A program made the translations under genes and the position numbers. Below are positions 1 to 9,031 of a stretch of DNA of 64,000 nt, one piece after another. The DNA comes from S5-327 sp965116015. GTDB lineage: Bacteria > Chloroflexota > Dehalococcoidia > Lucifugimonadales > Australimonadaceae. The notes beneath the pieces are model-generated. The model had not been told where the DNA came from and searched no databases. It was given only the letters and a program-made list of their open reading frames with translations. How positions within the stretch are numbered: the stretch's first letter is position 1; each line of letters opens with the position of its first letter. The stretch spans positions 744,001-808,000 of the forward strand of contig OZ220477.1 of NCBI GenBank assembly GCA_965116015.1. Reading direction: 5' to 3'.

Positions 1-554
1 TCGTCCGCCCCCGCATCGCGCGCCAGCTCCGCCTTCTCCTCCGTCGACACCGTCCCGATAACGCGCGCCCCGCGCATCTTGGCCATCTGCGTCAGCAGCA
101 GCCCCACGCCTCCCGCCGCCGCATGCGCAAGACAGGTATGGCCCGGCCCAAGCGGGAACGTCGACGTCGCCAGAAAGTGCGCCGTCATCCCCTGCAGCAG
201 TGCCGCCGCCCCCGTCGCCGCATCGATCCCCTCCGGCAGCTTCACCAGCCTGCTCGCCGGCGCGAGCGCCAGCTCCGCGTACGACGCCGGAACCCCGCTG
301 AACGCCACCCTGTCCCCGATCGCCACATCGCTCACACCCTCGCCCACCGCCACAACCTCGCCTGCCCCCTCCTGTCCCGCAGTATGCGGCAGCGCAACGC
401 TATACGCCCCCGACCGCTGATACGTATCAATGAAATTCACCCCGCACGCGCCGAGCCGCACCACCGCCTCGCCCGGCCCGGGCTCCGGCTCCGCAACATC
501 CTCATGCCGCAATACCTCCGGACCGCCGAACTCATGAAACCGAACAGCCTTCAC
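1..554 (-). CDS. NADPH:quinone oxidoreductase (zinc-less MDR family), 3' end outside window
   Basis: Partial gene read leftward, with the C-terminal half beyond the edge. Translation from a GTG at 554 starts VKAVRFHEFGGPEV and continues through a GroES-like domain (GVNFIDTYQRSG near residue 40) into the Rossmann start AAAGGVG near residue 145. This is the classic quinone oxidoreductase / crotonyl-CoA-reductase-like medium-chain dehydrogenase pattern, expected to reduce quinones with NADPH in the cytosol. The structural zinc cysteines are not evident in the visible part. It lies 122 bp downstream of the permease genes and could be co-transcribed with them. The family call is firm; the substrate is not determined. 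Confidence 0.88.
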   Translation of the reverse strand, partial: MKAVRFHEFGGPEVLRHEDVAEPEPGPGEAVVRLGACGVNFIDTYQRSGAYSVALPHTAGQEGAGEVVAVGEGVSDVAIGDRVAFSGVPASYAELALAPASRLVKLPEGIDAATGAAALLQGMTAHFLATSTFPLGPGHTCLAHAAAGGVGLLLTQMAKMRGARVIGTVSTEEKAELARDAGAD

Positions 555-676
555 CGCGCCCTCCTCAGCGCCTAAGCGCGAACTCCCCACATAGTACCCC
601 AACCCCCGCAGCCGCCTACAACCCCAGAGAACCCCCGGCGCTCATTCACTCGCCCCCGCGCGCCGGCGCGGACGCG

Positions 677-1174
677 TCACACAAGCATCCGGTACAGCGG
701 CGGCGTCAGCAAACCAGCCACGATAGGGAAGGGGAGGTTCACCAGCAGCCGGCTGCTGGTGAACGCCCCGCCCAGAAACGGCAGCTCCCACATCATCGTT
801 CGCGTAACAGGAATCGTGTTCCACGCCGTAAGAAACGCCGCCACAGCCCCCACCCCCGCCCCCGACAGGAAAATCGAACCTGCAAGCGGAATAACCACGT
901 ATGGCCCCCCGGGAACCACCGCCCCCACAGCCGTCCCGATAAGAATGCCCGTAAACCCCGACTCCTCCCCCATCCACCGCGTGATGACCTCCTCCGGCAG
1001 AATTACCTGCGTCATCGCCGCCAGCAGCATCCCCAGAACCAGCATCCGGGCCACCGACCGCAACAGCAACAGGCTCGTAACCCCGCCCTGCCGCAGACCA
1101 GCGAACCCCTGCTTCCGAACAACCAGCGCAGCCGTCAGCGCCGTCAGACCCGCCAGCAGATAAGTCGCCGTCAC
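677..1174 (-). CDS. Half-size YraQ/ArsP-like permease, second half
   Basis: A 165-residue integral membrane protein starting with GTG at 1174, whose start overlaps the preceding stop by 4 bp (GTGA). It carries TRWMGEESG, then PGGPYVV, then TAWNTIPVTRTMMWELPFLGG, a pattern shared residue-for-residue in outline with the preceding gene. These resemble one repeat of the PF03773 (YraQ/ArsP, COG0701) permeases, which normally contain two such repeats in one chain. The likely job is export or permeation of a small solute as a hetero-oligomer with its neighbour. The substrate is unknown. Family call moderate; half-size status is directly visible. Confidence 0.7.
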   Translation of the reverse strand: MTATYLLAGLTALTAALVVRKQGFAGLRQGGVTSLLLLRSVARMLVLGMLLAAMTQVILPEEVITRWMGEESGFTGILIGTAVGAVVPGGPYVVIPLAGSIFLSGAGVGAVAAFLTAWNTIPVTRTMMWELPFLGGAFTSSRLLVNLPFPIVAGLLTPPLYRMLV

Positions 1175-1767
1175 GTCGCGTCCTCGCCCTTCCCCGCCCC
1201 GATCCGCGACCGCGCCGACTCCTGCGCGCGCTTCGGCGTCAACCGGAACGCCAGCGGCACGAGCGCCGTCGCAACAACCACAAGCCACACCGTCGCCAGC
1301 GTCCGGCCTATCGCCAGACCCGGCCCCAGAAACGGCATCTCATACACCAGAAACCGGTTCACCGTAAACAGATTCCGCGCCGCAGTGAACGCCGCTATCG
1401 ACGTAACCCCCGCCCCGCCGTGCATAAGCGCCGCCGCTATCGGATACATCACATACGGCCCCCCCGGCGACAGCGCCCCTGCCGCCGCCCCGATCAGCGC
1501 CCCTCGCACGCTCGCCTCGTCCCCCATCCACCGCCCAACCGTGCTCGGAGGAAACAGCGCCGTCAGCAAACCCGCCAGCAGAAACCCCAGAACCAGCGCA
1601 GGCCCTGCCCGCGCCACAAGATCAATCGCCCCCGCCCCGCCGTCCAGCAGACCCTCCGCCCCGTGCAGCGCGAACGCAACCCCCGACACAATCGCAAGCA
1701 ACGAACCCATCGTGATGAGCGAAGGATCCCGCAGCCACGACCTTCGACCCCCAGACTCACGCGCCAC
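1171..1767 (-). CDS. Half-size YraQ/ArsP-like permease, first half
   Basis: A 198-residue membrane protein with about four hydrophobic spans. The motif block GRWMGDEASVRG, SPGGPYVMYPIAAAL and NRFLVYEMPFLGPG matches the downstream gene, so the two look like the separated repeats of a two-repeat COG0701 permease. The C-terminal tail (KRAQESARSRIG) is basic and presumably cytosolic. Translation is coupled to the next gene by a GTGA overlap, and the ABC permease upstream ends 27 bp away, so it belongs to the same leftward operon. Function beyond transport is not determined. Confidence 0.7.
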   Translation of the reverse strand: MARESGGRRSWLRDPSLITMGSLLAIVSGVAFALHGAEGLLDGGAGAIDLVARAGPALVLGFLLAGLLTALFPPSTVGRWMGDEASVRGALIGAAAGALSPGGPYVMYPIAAALMHGGAGVTSIAAFTAARNLFTVNRFLVYEMPFLGPGLAIGRTLATVWLVVVATALVPLAFRLTPKRAQESARSRIGAGKGEDAT

Positions 1768-1794
1768 GTGAACCCCTCCCTGACGCGAATGTCC

Positions 1795-2508
1795 TCAGCC
1801 GACGTCCATCCGGCCAAGACGCCGCGCCGTCAGCAGAAAAAACACCACCGTAACCGCCGCCGCGCCCCCCAGCGCCCACGGAAGCTCAATAGCAAACTCG
1901 CTGCTGCTGAACATCGCCTCGTCCAGCCCTTGCATCGTCCCCATCGCATAACTGCGCATGCTAAAGTAACGCAGATTGCTCAGAAATCCCGTAAGCAGCC
2001 CCTCCCAGATAAGCACGTAGATCAGCCCGAACCCCAGCGCCCGCGTCGTCAGCAAACCCGCCCACGTGAACACCGTCGCATACGCCGCAACCCCCACCAA
2101 CGCCCCCGCACCCGCCGCGAGCCACGCCGACCCTCCCGCATCAGGGTGCATCATCGTAATCAGCGCCGCCGTCGCGAACATCAGCGGCCCCGCCACCACA
2201 ACCGTCGCAACCAGCTTGGCCAGAACAATCATCGCCCGCGACACAGGCTTCGTCACAAGCAAGCTCAGCGTGCGATCCTCCACCTCATTGCCGAACGCGC
2301 TCGTCGCAAGCACAAGCGTCGACAGCGGCAGCACAATCGACATCACCACCCCCTCCAGAATCGGCCCCGTCAGAACATCCCCCCCCTGACCAGTCGACCG
2401 AAGCAACGCCGCAAGCCCCAAAGGCAGCAACCCCAGCACGATCAACAGCGCAGCCTTCCGCGGCGTCAACGCCTGACGCAGCGCCAAACTGAACAGCGCG
2501 CCCGTCAA
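1795..2508 (-). CDS. ABC-2 type transporter permease
   Basis: A 237-residue permease with six predicted hydrophobic segments, beginning at a TTG whose TTGA overlaps the stop of the ATPase gene. The segment FGNEVEDRTLSLLVTKPVSR is typical of ABC-2 permeases of the NosY/bacitracin type, where it follows the first extracytoplasmic loop. It should form the membrane part of an exporter with the ATPase at 2505-3488. No catalytic clue to the substrate. The four-base overlaps through this operon point to translational coupling of ATPase and permease in equal amounts. Confidence 0.85.
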   Translation of the reverse strand: MTGALFSLALRQALTPRKAALLIVLGLLPLGLAALLRSTGQGGDVLTGPILEGVVMSIVLPLSTLVLATSAFGNEVEDRTLSLLVTKPVSRAMIVLAKLVATVVVAGPLMFATAALITMMHPDAGGSAWLAAGAGALVGVAAYATVFTWAGLLTTRALGFGLIYVLIWEGLLTGFLSNLRYFSMRSYAMGTMQGLDEAMFSSSEFAIELPWALGGAAAVTVVFFLLTARRLGRMDVG

Positions 2509-3488
2509 CGCCGCACCACGTAGGAGAACACGCTCTCCAGCGAATCATCCAGCGGCTCAACCCTGTACAGGCGGCAGCCGATCTCCTGCGCTAGCCTCGG
2601 CGCCGTCCGCTGCAACTCCCCGATATCCCACGTCCGCACCTCGATCCCGCTCTCACCCAGCGACACCGACTCCACAGACTCCATCCCCACAAGCGCCGAC
2701 GCCAGCTCACGCTGAGCCGACGCCGCAATCCGCACGTGAAACGGCCGCTCGTCCAGCTTCTCCCGTATCGCCCGGAAATCGCCGGACGCCGCAAGCTTCC
2801 CGCTCACCACCAGCAGAATCCTGTCCGCCAGCGCCTCGATCTCCTCAAGAATGTGCGAGGAAATCAGCACCGTCTTCCCCGCAGCCGCAAGACCCCGCAC
2901 AAAGTCCATGAAATGAACCCGCTGCCGCGGATCCGTCCCGTTCAGCGGCTCGTCCAGCAGCAGAACCTCAGGATCGTGCGCCAGCGACGCCGCCAGCCGT
3001 ATCCGCTGCCGCATCCCCCGCGAATACGTCCCCGTCGGCCTGTTCTGCGCCTCCTCCATATCCACCGCGCGGATAATCTCGTCCACAACCTGCTCGTCCC
3101 GCATCCCCTGAAGCCGCGCCCCAAGCCGCACGAACTCCCTGCCCGTCATGAACGGATACAGCGCATCGCTATCAAGCATCACCCCCAAACGCCGGTACAG
3201 CCCGATATTCCGCGACACCGGCTCACCCAGCACGCGAACGCTCCCGTGCGACGGCTGCGCCAAACCGCACATCATGCTCAGCAGCGTCGTCTTCCCCGCC
3301 CCGTTCGGCCCCAGCACCCCCGTGATCCCGGGACCCACATCGAACGACACCTCGTTCACCGCCACAACGCTCCCGTACCACTTCGAAACGCCACGCAACT
3401 CTATCGTCGCGCCCCCCTCGCCCCCCGCAGACGAACCCCCCTCCGGGAGCCGCGCCGAATCTTGCCGCCCAGCCCCCTCCAGCGTCAT
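2505..3488 (-). CDS. ABC transporter ATP-binding protein
   Basis: A 327-residue ATPase starting at ATG 3488 (ATGA overlap with the preceding permease). After a 35-residue Ser/Gly-rich leader it shows Walker A GPNGAGKTT, Q-loop region, a signature written TYSRGMRQR (a variant of LSGGQ), Walker B VLLLDEPLNGTD and switch His in SSHILEE. The C-terminal 90 residues form the accessory domain typical of drug/bacitracin-type ATPases. It pairs with the ABC-2 permease at 1795-2508. Long form reading upstream of 3488 is rejected because of the coupled start. Confidence 0.92.
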   Translation of the reverse strand: MTLEGAGRQDSARLPEGGSSAGGEGGATIELRGVSKWYGSVVAVNEVSFDVGPGITGVLGPNGAGKTTLLSMMCGLAQPSHGSVRVLGEPVSRNIGLYRRLGVMLDSDALYPFMTGREFVRLGARLQGMRDEQVVDEIIRAVDMEEAQNRPTGTYSRGMRQRIRLAASLAHDPEVLLLDEPLNGTDPRQRVHFMDFVRGLAAAGKTVLISSHILEEIEALADRILLVVSGKLAASGDFRAIREKLDERPFHVRIAASAQRELASALVGMESVESVSLGESGIEVRTWDIGELQRTAPRLAQEIGCRLYRVEPLDDSLESVFSYVVRR

Positions 3489-4459
3489 AGCCGTATCCTC
3501 CGGTAACGGCTCCACAGCAGCGCGCCAGCGCCCACAGTAATCAGCAGATACGCCGCTACAGGAAACGCGTCGTGCAGCTCCGACACCGCAATCGCCGACG
3601 GAGCAGCCTGCCCGGGAACGATCTCAACCCCGAACACCCGATTATTGATGTTGTCCGTAAGTCCGCTCACATTCAGCAGCCCCACATACGGCGCGAAATC
3701 CCCAATGAAATACTCGCACCCCTCGGCGCTCGCCGCCGTAACCTCGCCGTTCTCCGCCTCGCTCGTGATCGCGCAGTCCCCCTCGTACGACGTCAGAGCA
3801 TCGCTCGTCGCATTCAGAATCAGCCACGCCGCTATCACAAACGTCGCCGCGTAAACCCGCCGCGTCGTGAACGCCGACACCGCCATCGGCGCAATCGAAA
3901 TGAGCGCCGCTATCGCCGCCCCCACAAGCAGAATGCGCCAAACAACATCCCAATTCTCCCGAATGTACTCCAACGAGTCGCTGGAAGTGAGAATAAGCCC
4001 CGCCTGCAGCACAATCTGCCCCGAGTACACCAGCGCGAGCACAATAACGAAAAACGCCAGAAAACGCGCCAGCAGATAATCCGTCGGCGTCAGCGGACGC
4101 ACCAGATACAGCGGCAGCACATTGTCCCGCCTGTCCGGCGCCAGAAGCTCCGGCGCCATAATCGCCGCGAACAGTATCAGAATCGCGCTCACCACAGAGT
4201 AGTAGTCCGCCGGACCCGGAATGAAACTGTCCACGCCCTCCCCAACAAACGTCAGGATAATGGCGAACACCACAGCCGGCGCCATCGCCGCAACGAAAAG
4301 CGTAATCGGCAGAATCTTCGCCCTCCCCCCTCGCCCGATGCCAAGCATCGTGCGCAACCCGTTCTCGAACAACGCCCGCCGCGCCCTGTTCCGTCCCTCC
4401 CGAGGCCCCCGATACCGCTGGTACCCCAGGTCGTAAACTTCCGCCTCGCGCGCCCTCAC
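3485..4459 (-). CDS. ABC-2 type transporter permease
   Basis: A 324-residue membrane protein from a GTG at 4459 that overlaps the upstream stop (GTGA). The first 50 residues are basic and soluble (DLGYQRYRGPREGRNRARRAL), a pattern usual in gliding/Nos-type permeases, followed by about six spans. A roughly 60-residue acidic, Cys-containing loop (EGDCAITSEAENGEV...GCEYF) lies near residue 225, probably outside the membrane and possibly disulfide-bonded. Partner of the ATPase at 4456-5358. Substrate unknown. Confidence 0.85.
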   Translation of the reverse strand: MRAREAEVYDLGYQRYRGPREGRNRARRALFENGLRTMLGIGRGGRAKILPITLFVAAMAPAVVFAIILTFVGEGVDSFIPGPADYYSVVSAILILFAAIMAPELLAPDRRDNVLPLYLVRPLTPTDYLLARFLAFFVIVLALVYSGQIVLQAGLILTSSDSLEYIRENWDVVWRILLVGAAIAALISIAPMAVSAFTTRRVYAATFVIAAWLILNATSDALTSYEGDCAITSEAENGEVTAASAEGCEYFIGDFAPYVGLLNVSGLTDNINNRVFGVEIVPGQAAPSAIAVSELHDAFPVAAYLLITVGAGALLWSRYRRIRL

Positions 4460-5358
4460 CCTGCGCCGCCCCTGAAAATGTCAGTCAGCTCCCGGCGCCC
4501 CGGCATAAGCCGCCGCAGACGAGCCCCCGACTCCACCGCCGCATCGCGGATAAGATCGTAGTCCCCCTCCCCGGCCTGCTCGATCACGAACGCCTGCCCG
4601 TGATCCTCAACCCTCGCCCCCTTCGCCGCAAGCGCCGCCCCAAACTCCTCATGACGATCCGCCACCTCGATAGTCAGCGCCTCGGTCTCCTCCGTCAGCT
4701 TCTCGACCGCACCCTCCTGCGCGAGCGCCCCAGACTCCAGCACAATCACCGCATCCGCCGTGCGCTCAATATCCCCCATCAGATGCGTCGACAGCATCAC
4801 ATTGATCCCGAACGCGTCCCACGTCCGCCTGATCAAACGCAGCATCTCCTGACGGCTATCCGGATCCAGACCCACCGTCGGCTCATCAAGCAGAACCAGC
4901 GCCGGATCGTGAACGATAGCCTGCGCCAGCTTCACCTTCTGCTTCATCCCCATCGAGTACTCCCCGATAGAGCGATACCGCTCCTCGTCAAGCCCCACAT
5001 GCCGGAGCATATCCGCAGCCCGCGTCCGCGCCGCGTCCGGCGGTATCCCGCTCACCTGCGCCATATGCATCAGAAACTCCGACGCCGTCACATTCCGCGG
5101 CAGCGAATCATCCTGCGGCATATACCCGATCCGAGCTCGCCCATCGAGCGACTGATACGGCTCCTCCCCCAGCAGCATCGCCGTCCCCGACGTCGGCCGA
5201 ATCAAACCCAGAAACAGCTTCATCGCCGTGCTCTTCCCTGCGCCGTTCGGCCCCAGCAGCCCCGTAACCCCCTCGTTCACATCGAACGTAACCCCATCGA
5301 GCGCTAGCGTCTTGCCATAGCGCTTAGTCAGATCGCGGGCTTCCAAAAGAGCTGGCAT
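4456..5358 (-). CDS. ABC transporter ATP-binding protein
   Basis: A 300-residue ATPase beginning MPALLEARDLTKRYGK. It has Walker A GPNGAGKST, signature YSMGMKQKVKLAQ, Walker B LVLLDEPTVGLDP and switch STHLMGDIE. The C-terminal domain is of the NosF/NatA type. The reading frame stays open further upstream, but that part runs into the CRISPR repeats at 5433 and beyond, so the ATG at 5358 is chosen. It is first gene of the leftward exporter operon. The two ATPase-permease pairs are not close copies of each other, so they may form two exporters or one four-component machine. Confidence 0.9.
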   Translation of the reverse strand: MPALLEARDLTKRYGKTLALDGVTFDVNEGVTGLLGPNGAGKSTAMKLFLGLIRPTSGTAMLLGEEPYQSLDGRARIGYMPQDDSLPRNVTASEFLMHMAQVSGIPPDAARTRAADMLRHVGLDEERYRSIGEYSMGMKQKVKLAQAIVHDPALVLLDEPTVGLDPDSRQEMLRLIRRTWDAFGINVMLSTHLMGDIERTADAVIVLESGALAQEGAVEKLTEETEALTIEVADRHEEFGAALAAKGARVEDHGQAFVIEQAGEGDYDLIRDAAVESGARLRRLMPGRRELTDIFRGGAG

Positions 5359-5432
5359 CGCGCCCGATTCTACCACAGCCCCCACGACGCAACCCGCCCC
5401 GCGCCCGTTCCACCGCCGGAGGCCCCGCCCCC

Positions 5433-5703
5433 CTATATCCCCCCACGCGCAGGCCATCCGTCGCATGGCTGCCGGTCGAATCGCCCGACCCCTCTATATC
5501 CCCCCGCGCGCAGACCATCCTCACCAAGGCTAAGAAGCAGCTCGACCGCCTGGTCTATATCCCCCCGCGCGCAGACCATCCTCGGCGTAGAAGTCCGAGG
5601 CGGCCTTCAGTAGGTCTATATCCCCCCGCGCGCAGACCATCCTTGCGAATATTGCGGCAACTCAACTGCGAGGACTCTATATCCCCCCGCGCGCAGACCA
5701 TCC
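5433..5703 (-). CRISPR. CRISPR array, five repeats, 61-bp period, no cas genes nearby
   Basis: A 27-28 bp repeat beginning CTATATCCCCCCGCG on the plus strand and ending CAGACCATCC starts at 5433, 5494, 5555, 5616 and 5677, an exact 61-bp period. The four 34-bp spacers differ completely from each other. Repeats 2-5 are identical; repeat 1 has two substitutions. A degenerate repeat normally marks the leader-distal end, so transcription is inferred leftward (minus), where the repeat ends GGGGATATAG, reminiscent of type I-E repeats ending GGGGATAAACC. The 61-bp unit also fits type I-E. No AT-rich leader is evident right of 5703 and no cas gene lies in the window. Confidence 0.85.
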
Positions 5704-5832
5704 CCCGACGCGCCCTTGCGCCCTTAGCGCTGCGAGCGTAACCCCGCCCATCCCCCGCCACTCCGCCCATCGCCGCCATCCATCTCCCCCATCGTCCCCA
5801 CAAGCGAGAAATCCCGCGTCTCCTCGTTCCCT

Positions 5833-6010
5833 CGTGTGCGGCCCCGCGACGCCCGAGCAACGTCCTGCCGCCCCCTTGCCTCGCCCCATAGCGTTCCCCC
5901 CGCGCGACCCTCTCCCCGCAGCGTCCCCCGTGTGCGGCCCCGCGACGCCCGAGCAACGTCCTGCCGCCTCTTGCCTCGCCCCTAACGTCCCCCCGCGCTA
6001 CCCCGCTCCC
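5833..6010. repeat. Two-copy 96-bp tandem duplication in a gene-free stretch
   Basis: The segment starting CGTGTGCGGCCCCGCG occurs at 5833 and again at 5929. The copies agree well over the first 40 bases and then diverge by small indels. Together with the CRISPR array this accounts for most of the gene-free interval 5359-6028. It sits immediately upstream of icmF and reads as non-coding: both strands lack a credible start with ribosome-binding site. Confidence 0.75.
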
Positions 6011-6028
6011 CGCGATATACTCCGCGCA

Positions 6029-8980
6029 ATGCAACGCCCCCCTCGCTTCATCATCGCCACCCCCATCTGCGACGGCCACGACGTCGCCGCAGCTGCCATC
6101 ACCCGCATCCTCCGCGCGGAAAGCGCCGAAGCCGTCTACATCGGCTTCAACAAATCCGCATCCCAGATCGCCAAAGCCGCCGCCGAAGAAGACGCCGACG
6201 CCATCGCCGTCAGCACATACAACGGCGGCCACATGTCCTTCCTCGCCGAAACCCTCAACCAACAGGCCAAACACGGTGTCGCCCGCGCCCCCCTCTTCGC
6301 CGGCGGAGGCGGATCCATCCGCGAAAGCGAAGTCCAGCCCCTCAAACGCCTCGGCGTCGCCAAAATCTACCGACCCCCGCTCGACCTCGCCGACGCCGTC
6401 CGCGATATGCTCTCCCTCGCCCAAACCGCCCGCGCCGAACACGACGCCAACCCCGCCCCCAACCACGACGCTCCCCCATTCCGCGCCATCGCCGAGCGCC
6501 TCACCGCCATCGAGCGCGGAGCTACCCCCCAACAGCCTCCGCCCAGCAACCCTCTCCCTCGCGTCTGGGGCGTCGGCGGTCGCGGAGGCGCAGGGAAAAG
6601 CTCCCTCATCGACGAACTCCTCCTCCGCTTCCTCCACTCCAACAACGGCAACATCGCAGTCCTCGCCGCAGACCCAACCCTCGGCGACCGCCTCCGAATG
6701 CTCCACTGCTACTCCCCGCGCGTCTTCCTCCGCTCCGTCCGCGTCGGACCCGGCCAATCCGCCGAAACCACGCTCGCCCCCCTCATCGACGAACTCCGAG
6801 CCCACAACTTCGCCCTCATACTCATCGAATCCGTCGGCCTCGGCCAGAACGAACTCGGCGTCGCGCGCCTCGCCGACGCCTCCATCTTCTGTATGACCCC
6901 CGAATACGGCTCCGACATCCAGCTCGAGAAAGAAGCCCTCCTCCAGCAAGCCGAAATCGTCGTGATGAACAAGCGCGACTTCCCCCAGGCCGAAGCCCGC
7001 GCAGCCCGCGTTCGCCGCTTCCTCCCCGACGACCGCCCCCTCTTCCTCGCCGAGGCCCGACGCTTCGGCGACCCCGGCGTCTCCTCGCTGTTCGCCGAAA
7101 TCGCCCGCCGCTCCGGCCTCCAGTCCGGCAACCCCCCAACTCCACCCGCAGCCGCGGCTCCGCCCGTCCCCTTCGCCCAGCGCGCCTACCTCGGAGCCAT
7201 CGTCGACGCCCACGAGAACTACTACGCCGAATCCGAAACCGAAGCCTCCCTCGCAGCCGTAGGAAACCCCTCCCGCGACTACCAAACCGAATTCAACCGC
7301 CTCTGGAGCGACTACGGCTTCGACGGCGACCTAGGCGGCGCCTCCATCAACAACGGCGTCGCCTACCGCAACGTTAACGGCAAACCCGCGCCCGTCGCCC
7401 GAATGACCACCACCGGCATCTGGGTCCCCGTCCTCGGCCTGCCCGACCGCGACGCCGCCCCCCAACAGATCGTCCGGTACCTCTACAAACAGAACGCCCC
7501 CGGACATTTCCCCTTCACCGAAGGCGCCTACCCCCACCGCCGCCGCGACGAAGACCCCATCCGTATGTTCGCCGGCCTCGGCCTCCCCGAAACCACCAAC
7601 CAGCGCTTCCACCTGCTCGCCGCAGGACACGGCTCCCCGCGCCTCTCCACCGCCTTCGACTCCCTAACCCTCTACGGCCTCGACTCCGACGAGCCCGGAG
7701 CCCTCGCCAAAGTCGGCGAAGGCGGCGTCGCGCTCGACACCATCGACGATATGCTCCGCCTCTACGACGGATTCAACCTCGAACAAACCTCCGTCTCCCT
7801 CACCATCAACGGCCCCGCCCCAACAATCATGGCCCTCTTCCTCGCCGCCGCACGCCGCCGGGGAGCAGACTGGCGGAAACTCCGAGGCACCATCCAAACC
7901 GACATCCTCAAAGAAGTCCAGGCACAGAACGAAGCCCTCTTCCCCCTCGAACCATCCCTCCGGCTCCTCGGCGATATGATCGAGCACACACTCCGCGAGG
8001 CCCCCTCCTGGCATCCCATCTCCATCTCCGGCTACCACATCGGCGAAGCCGGAGCCAACCCCGTCCAGGAACTCGCCTTCACCCTCGCCAACGCCTTCAC
8101 CTACGTCGAAATCCTCAAAGCCCGCGGCCTCTCCCCCGAAGAATTCACCCGACGCTTCTCCTTCTTCTTCACCTCCGGCTCCGAACTCGAATTCAACGCC
8201 CTCGGACGCGTCGCCCGCCGCATCTGGGCCATCGCCCTCAAACAACGCTACCGCGTCCACGGCCCAGGCCTCGCCCTCCGCTTCCACAGCCAAACCTCAG
8301 GACGATCCCTCCAGGACTCCGAACCCCTCCACAACCTCGCCCGCGTCGCCATCCAGGCCGAACACGCCCTCCACAACAACGCCAACTCCCTCCACACCAA
8401 CTCCTACAAAGAAACCTACACCACCCCCGAAGAAGACGACGTCCGACTAGCAATCGGCAGCCAGCAAATCCCCCTTATGGAAAGCGGCGACTTCGCCTTC
8501 ACCGAAAACCTCCACCAAGGCGCCTACGGCCTCTCCTTCCTCGAAGACGAAGTCGAACGCGCCGTCCACCGCATCTTCCGCGAAATCGACCGCCAGGGCG
8601 GCGTCCTCCCAGCCATCGAAAACGAGTACTTCCGCACCGTCATCCAGGAAGAAGTCCAGCGCGAACGACGCGCAATGCGCAAGGGCGAACGCAAAATCGT
8701 CGGCGTCAACTACCTCGTCTCAGCCAACCCAGACTCCAAACCCCGCGGCGGAATCGTCCACATCCCTATGCAAGAGAAACGCCGCCAGGCCGCCCGAACC
8801 CGCGCATTCAAGCGCGCGCACGCCTCCCAGGCCAAGCGCGCCCTCGACAACCTCCAGCGCGTCGCAGCCTCCCGCGACAACGCCTTTGAAGCCATCCTCC
8901 ACGCCGTCGAACACGCCACCGTCGGACAGATCACCCACGCCCTCTGGGAAGTCTGGGGACGCTTCCGCCCTAGTATGTAA
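6029..8980 (+). CDS. icmF: Fused isobutyryl-CoA mutase (IcmF-type): B12 domain, G-protein chaperone, mutase
   Basis: A 983-residue protein with the IcmF domain order. Residues 1-140 form the cobalamin domain (DGHDVA, a DxHxxG box whose last Gly is Ala; the Ser box VSTYNGGH; AGGGGS). A MeaB-like GTPase domain follows with P-loop GRGGAGKSS near residue 185. The mutase barrel starts near residue 385 (FPFTEGAYPHRR, LSTAFDS, GYHIGEAGANPVQE). The family interconverts isobutyryl-CoA and n-butyryl-CoA, or related branched acyl-CoAs, by adenosylcobalamin radicals, with its own chaperone attached. The ATG at 6029 removes an N-terminal extension running through the upstream tandem repeat. It stands alone. 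The substrate cannot be fixed from sequence. Confidence 0.93.
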   Translation: MQRPPRFIIATPICDGHDVAAAAITRILRAESAEAVYIGFNKSASQIAKAAAEEDADAIAVSTYNGGHMSFLAETLNQQAKHGVARAPLFAGGGGSIRESEVQPLKRLGVAKIYRPPLDLADAVRDMLSLAQTARAEHDANPAPNHDAPPFRAIAERLTAIERGATPQQPPPSNPLPRVWGVGGRGGAGKSSLIDELLLRFLHSNNGNIAVLAADPTLGDRLRMLHCYSPRVFLRSVRVGPGQSAETTLAPLIDELRAHNFALILIESVGLGQNELGVARLADASIFCMTPEYGSDIQLEKEALLQQAEIVVMNKRDFPQAEARAARVRRFLPDDRPLFLAEARRFGDPGVSSLFAEIARRSGLQSGNPPTPPAAAAPPVPFAQRAYLGAIVDAHENYYAESETEASLAAVGNPSRDYQTEFNRLWSDYGFDGDLGGASINNGVAYRNVNGKPAPVARMTTTGIWVPVLGLPDRDAAPQQIVRYLYKQNAPGHFPFTEGAYPHRRRDEDPIRMFAGLGLPETTNQRFHLLAAGHGSPRLSTAFDSLTLYGLDSDEPGALAKVGEGGVALDTIDDMLRLYDGFNLEQTSVSLTINGPAPTIMALFLAAARRRGADWRKLRGTIQTDILKEVQAQNEALFPLEPSLRLLGDMIEHTLREAPSWHPISISGYHIGEAGANPVQELAFTLANAFTYVEILKARGLSPEEFTRRFSFFFTSGSELEFNALGRVARRIWAIALKQRYRVHGPGLALRFHSQTSGRSLQDSEPLHNLARVAIQAEHALHNNANSLHTNSYKETYTTPEEDDVRLAIGSQQIPLMESGDFAFTENLHQGAYGLSFLEDEVERAVHRIFREIDRQGGVLPAIENEYFRTVIQEEVQRERRAMRKGERKIVGVNYLVSANPDSKPRGGIVHIPMQEKRRQAARTRAFKRAHASQAKRALDNLQRVAASRDNAFEAILHAVEHATVGQITHALWEVWGRFRPSM

Positions 8981-9031
8981 CCCGCCCCGGAACGCCCCAG
9001 CCTTCCTCCCACCCCCCTTTCCTGCACCCCC

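Noticed and set aside
1420..2523. Long Arg/Pro/His-rich plus-strand reading frame opposite the ABC and permease genes
   Set aside because: It is the antisense shadow of real minus-strand genes in GC-rich DNA; no ribosome site, no motifs.
5359..5466. N-terminal extension of the ABC ATPase upstream of 5358
   Set aside because: It is encoded by the CRISPR repeat and trailer, and the family start is at MPALLEARDLTKRYG.
5555..7285. Very long minus-strand Gly/Val/Asp-rich frame over the array and icmF
   Set aside because: Shadow of icmF and repeats; low-complexity composition and no domain.
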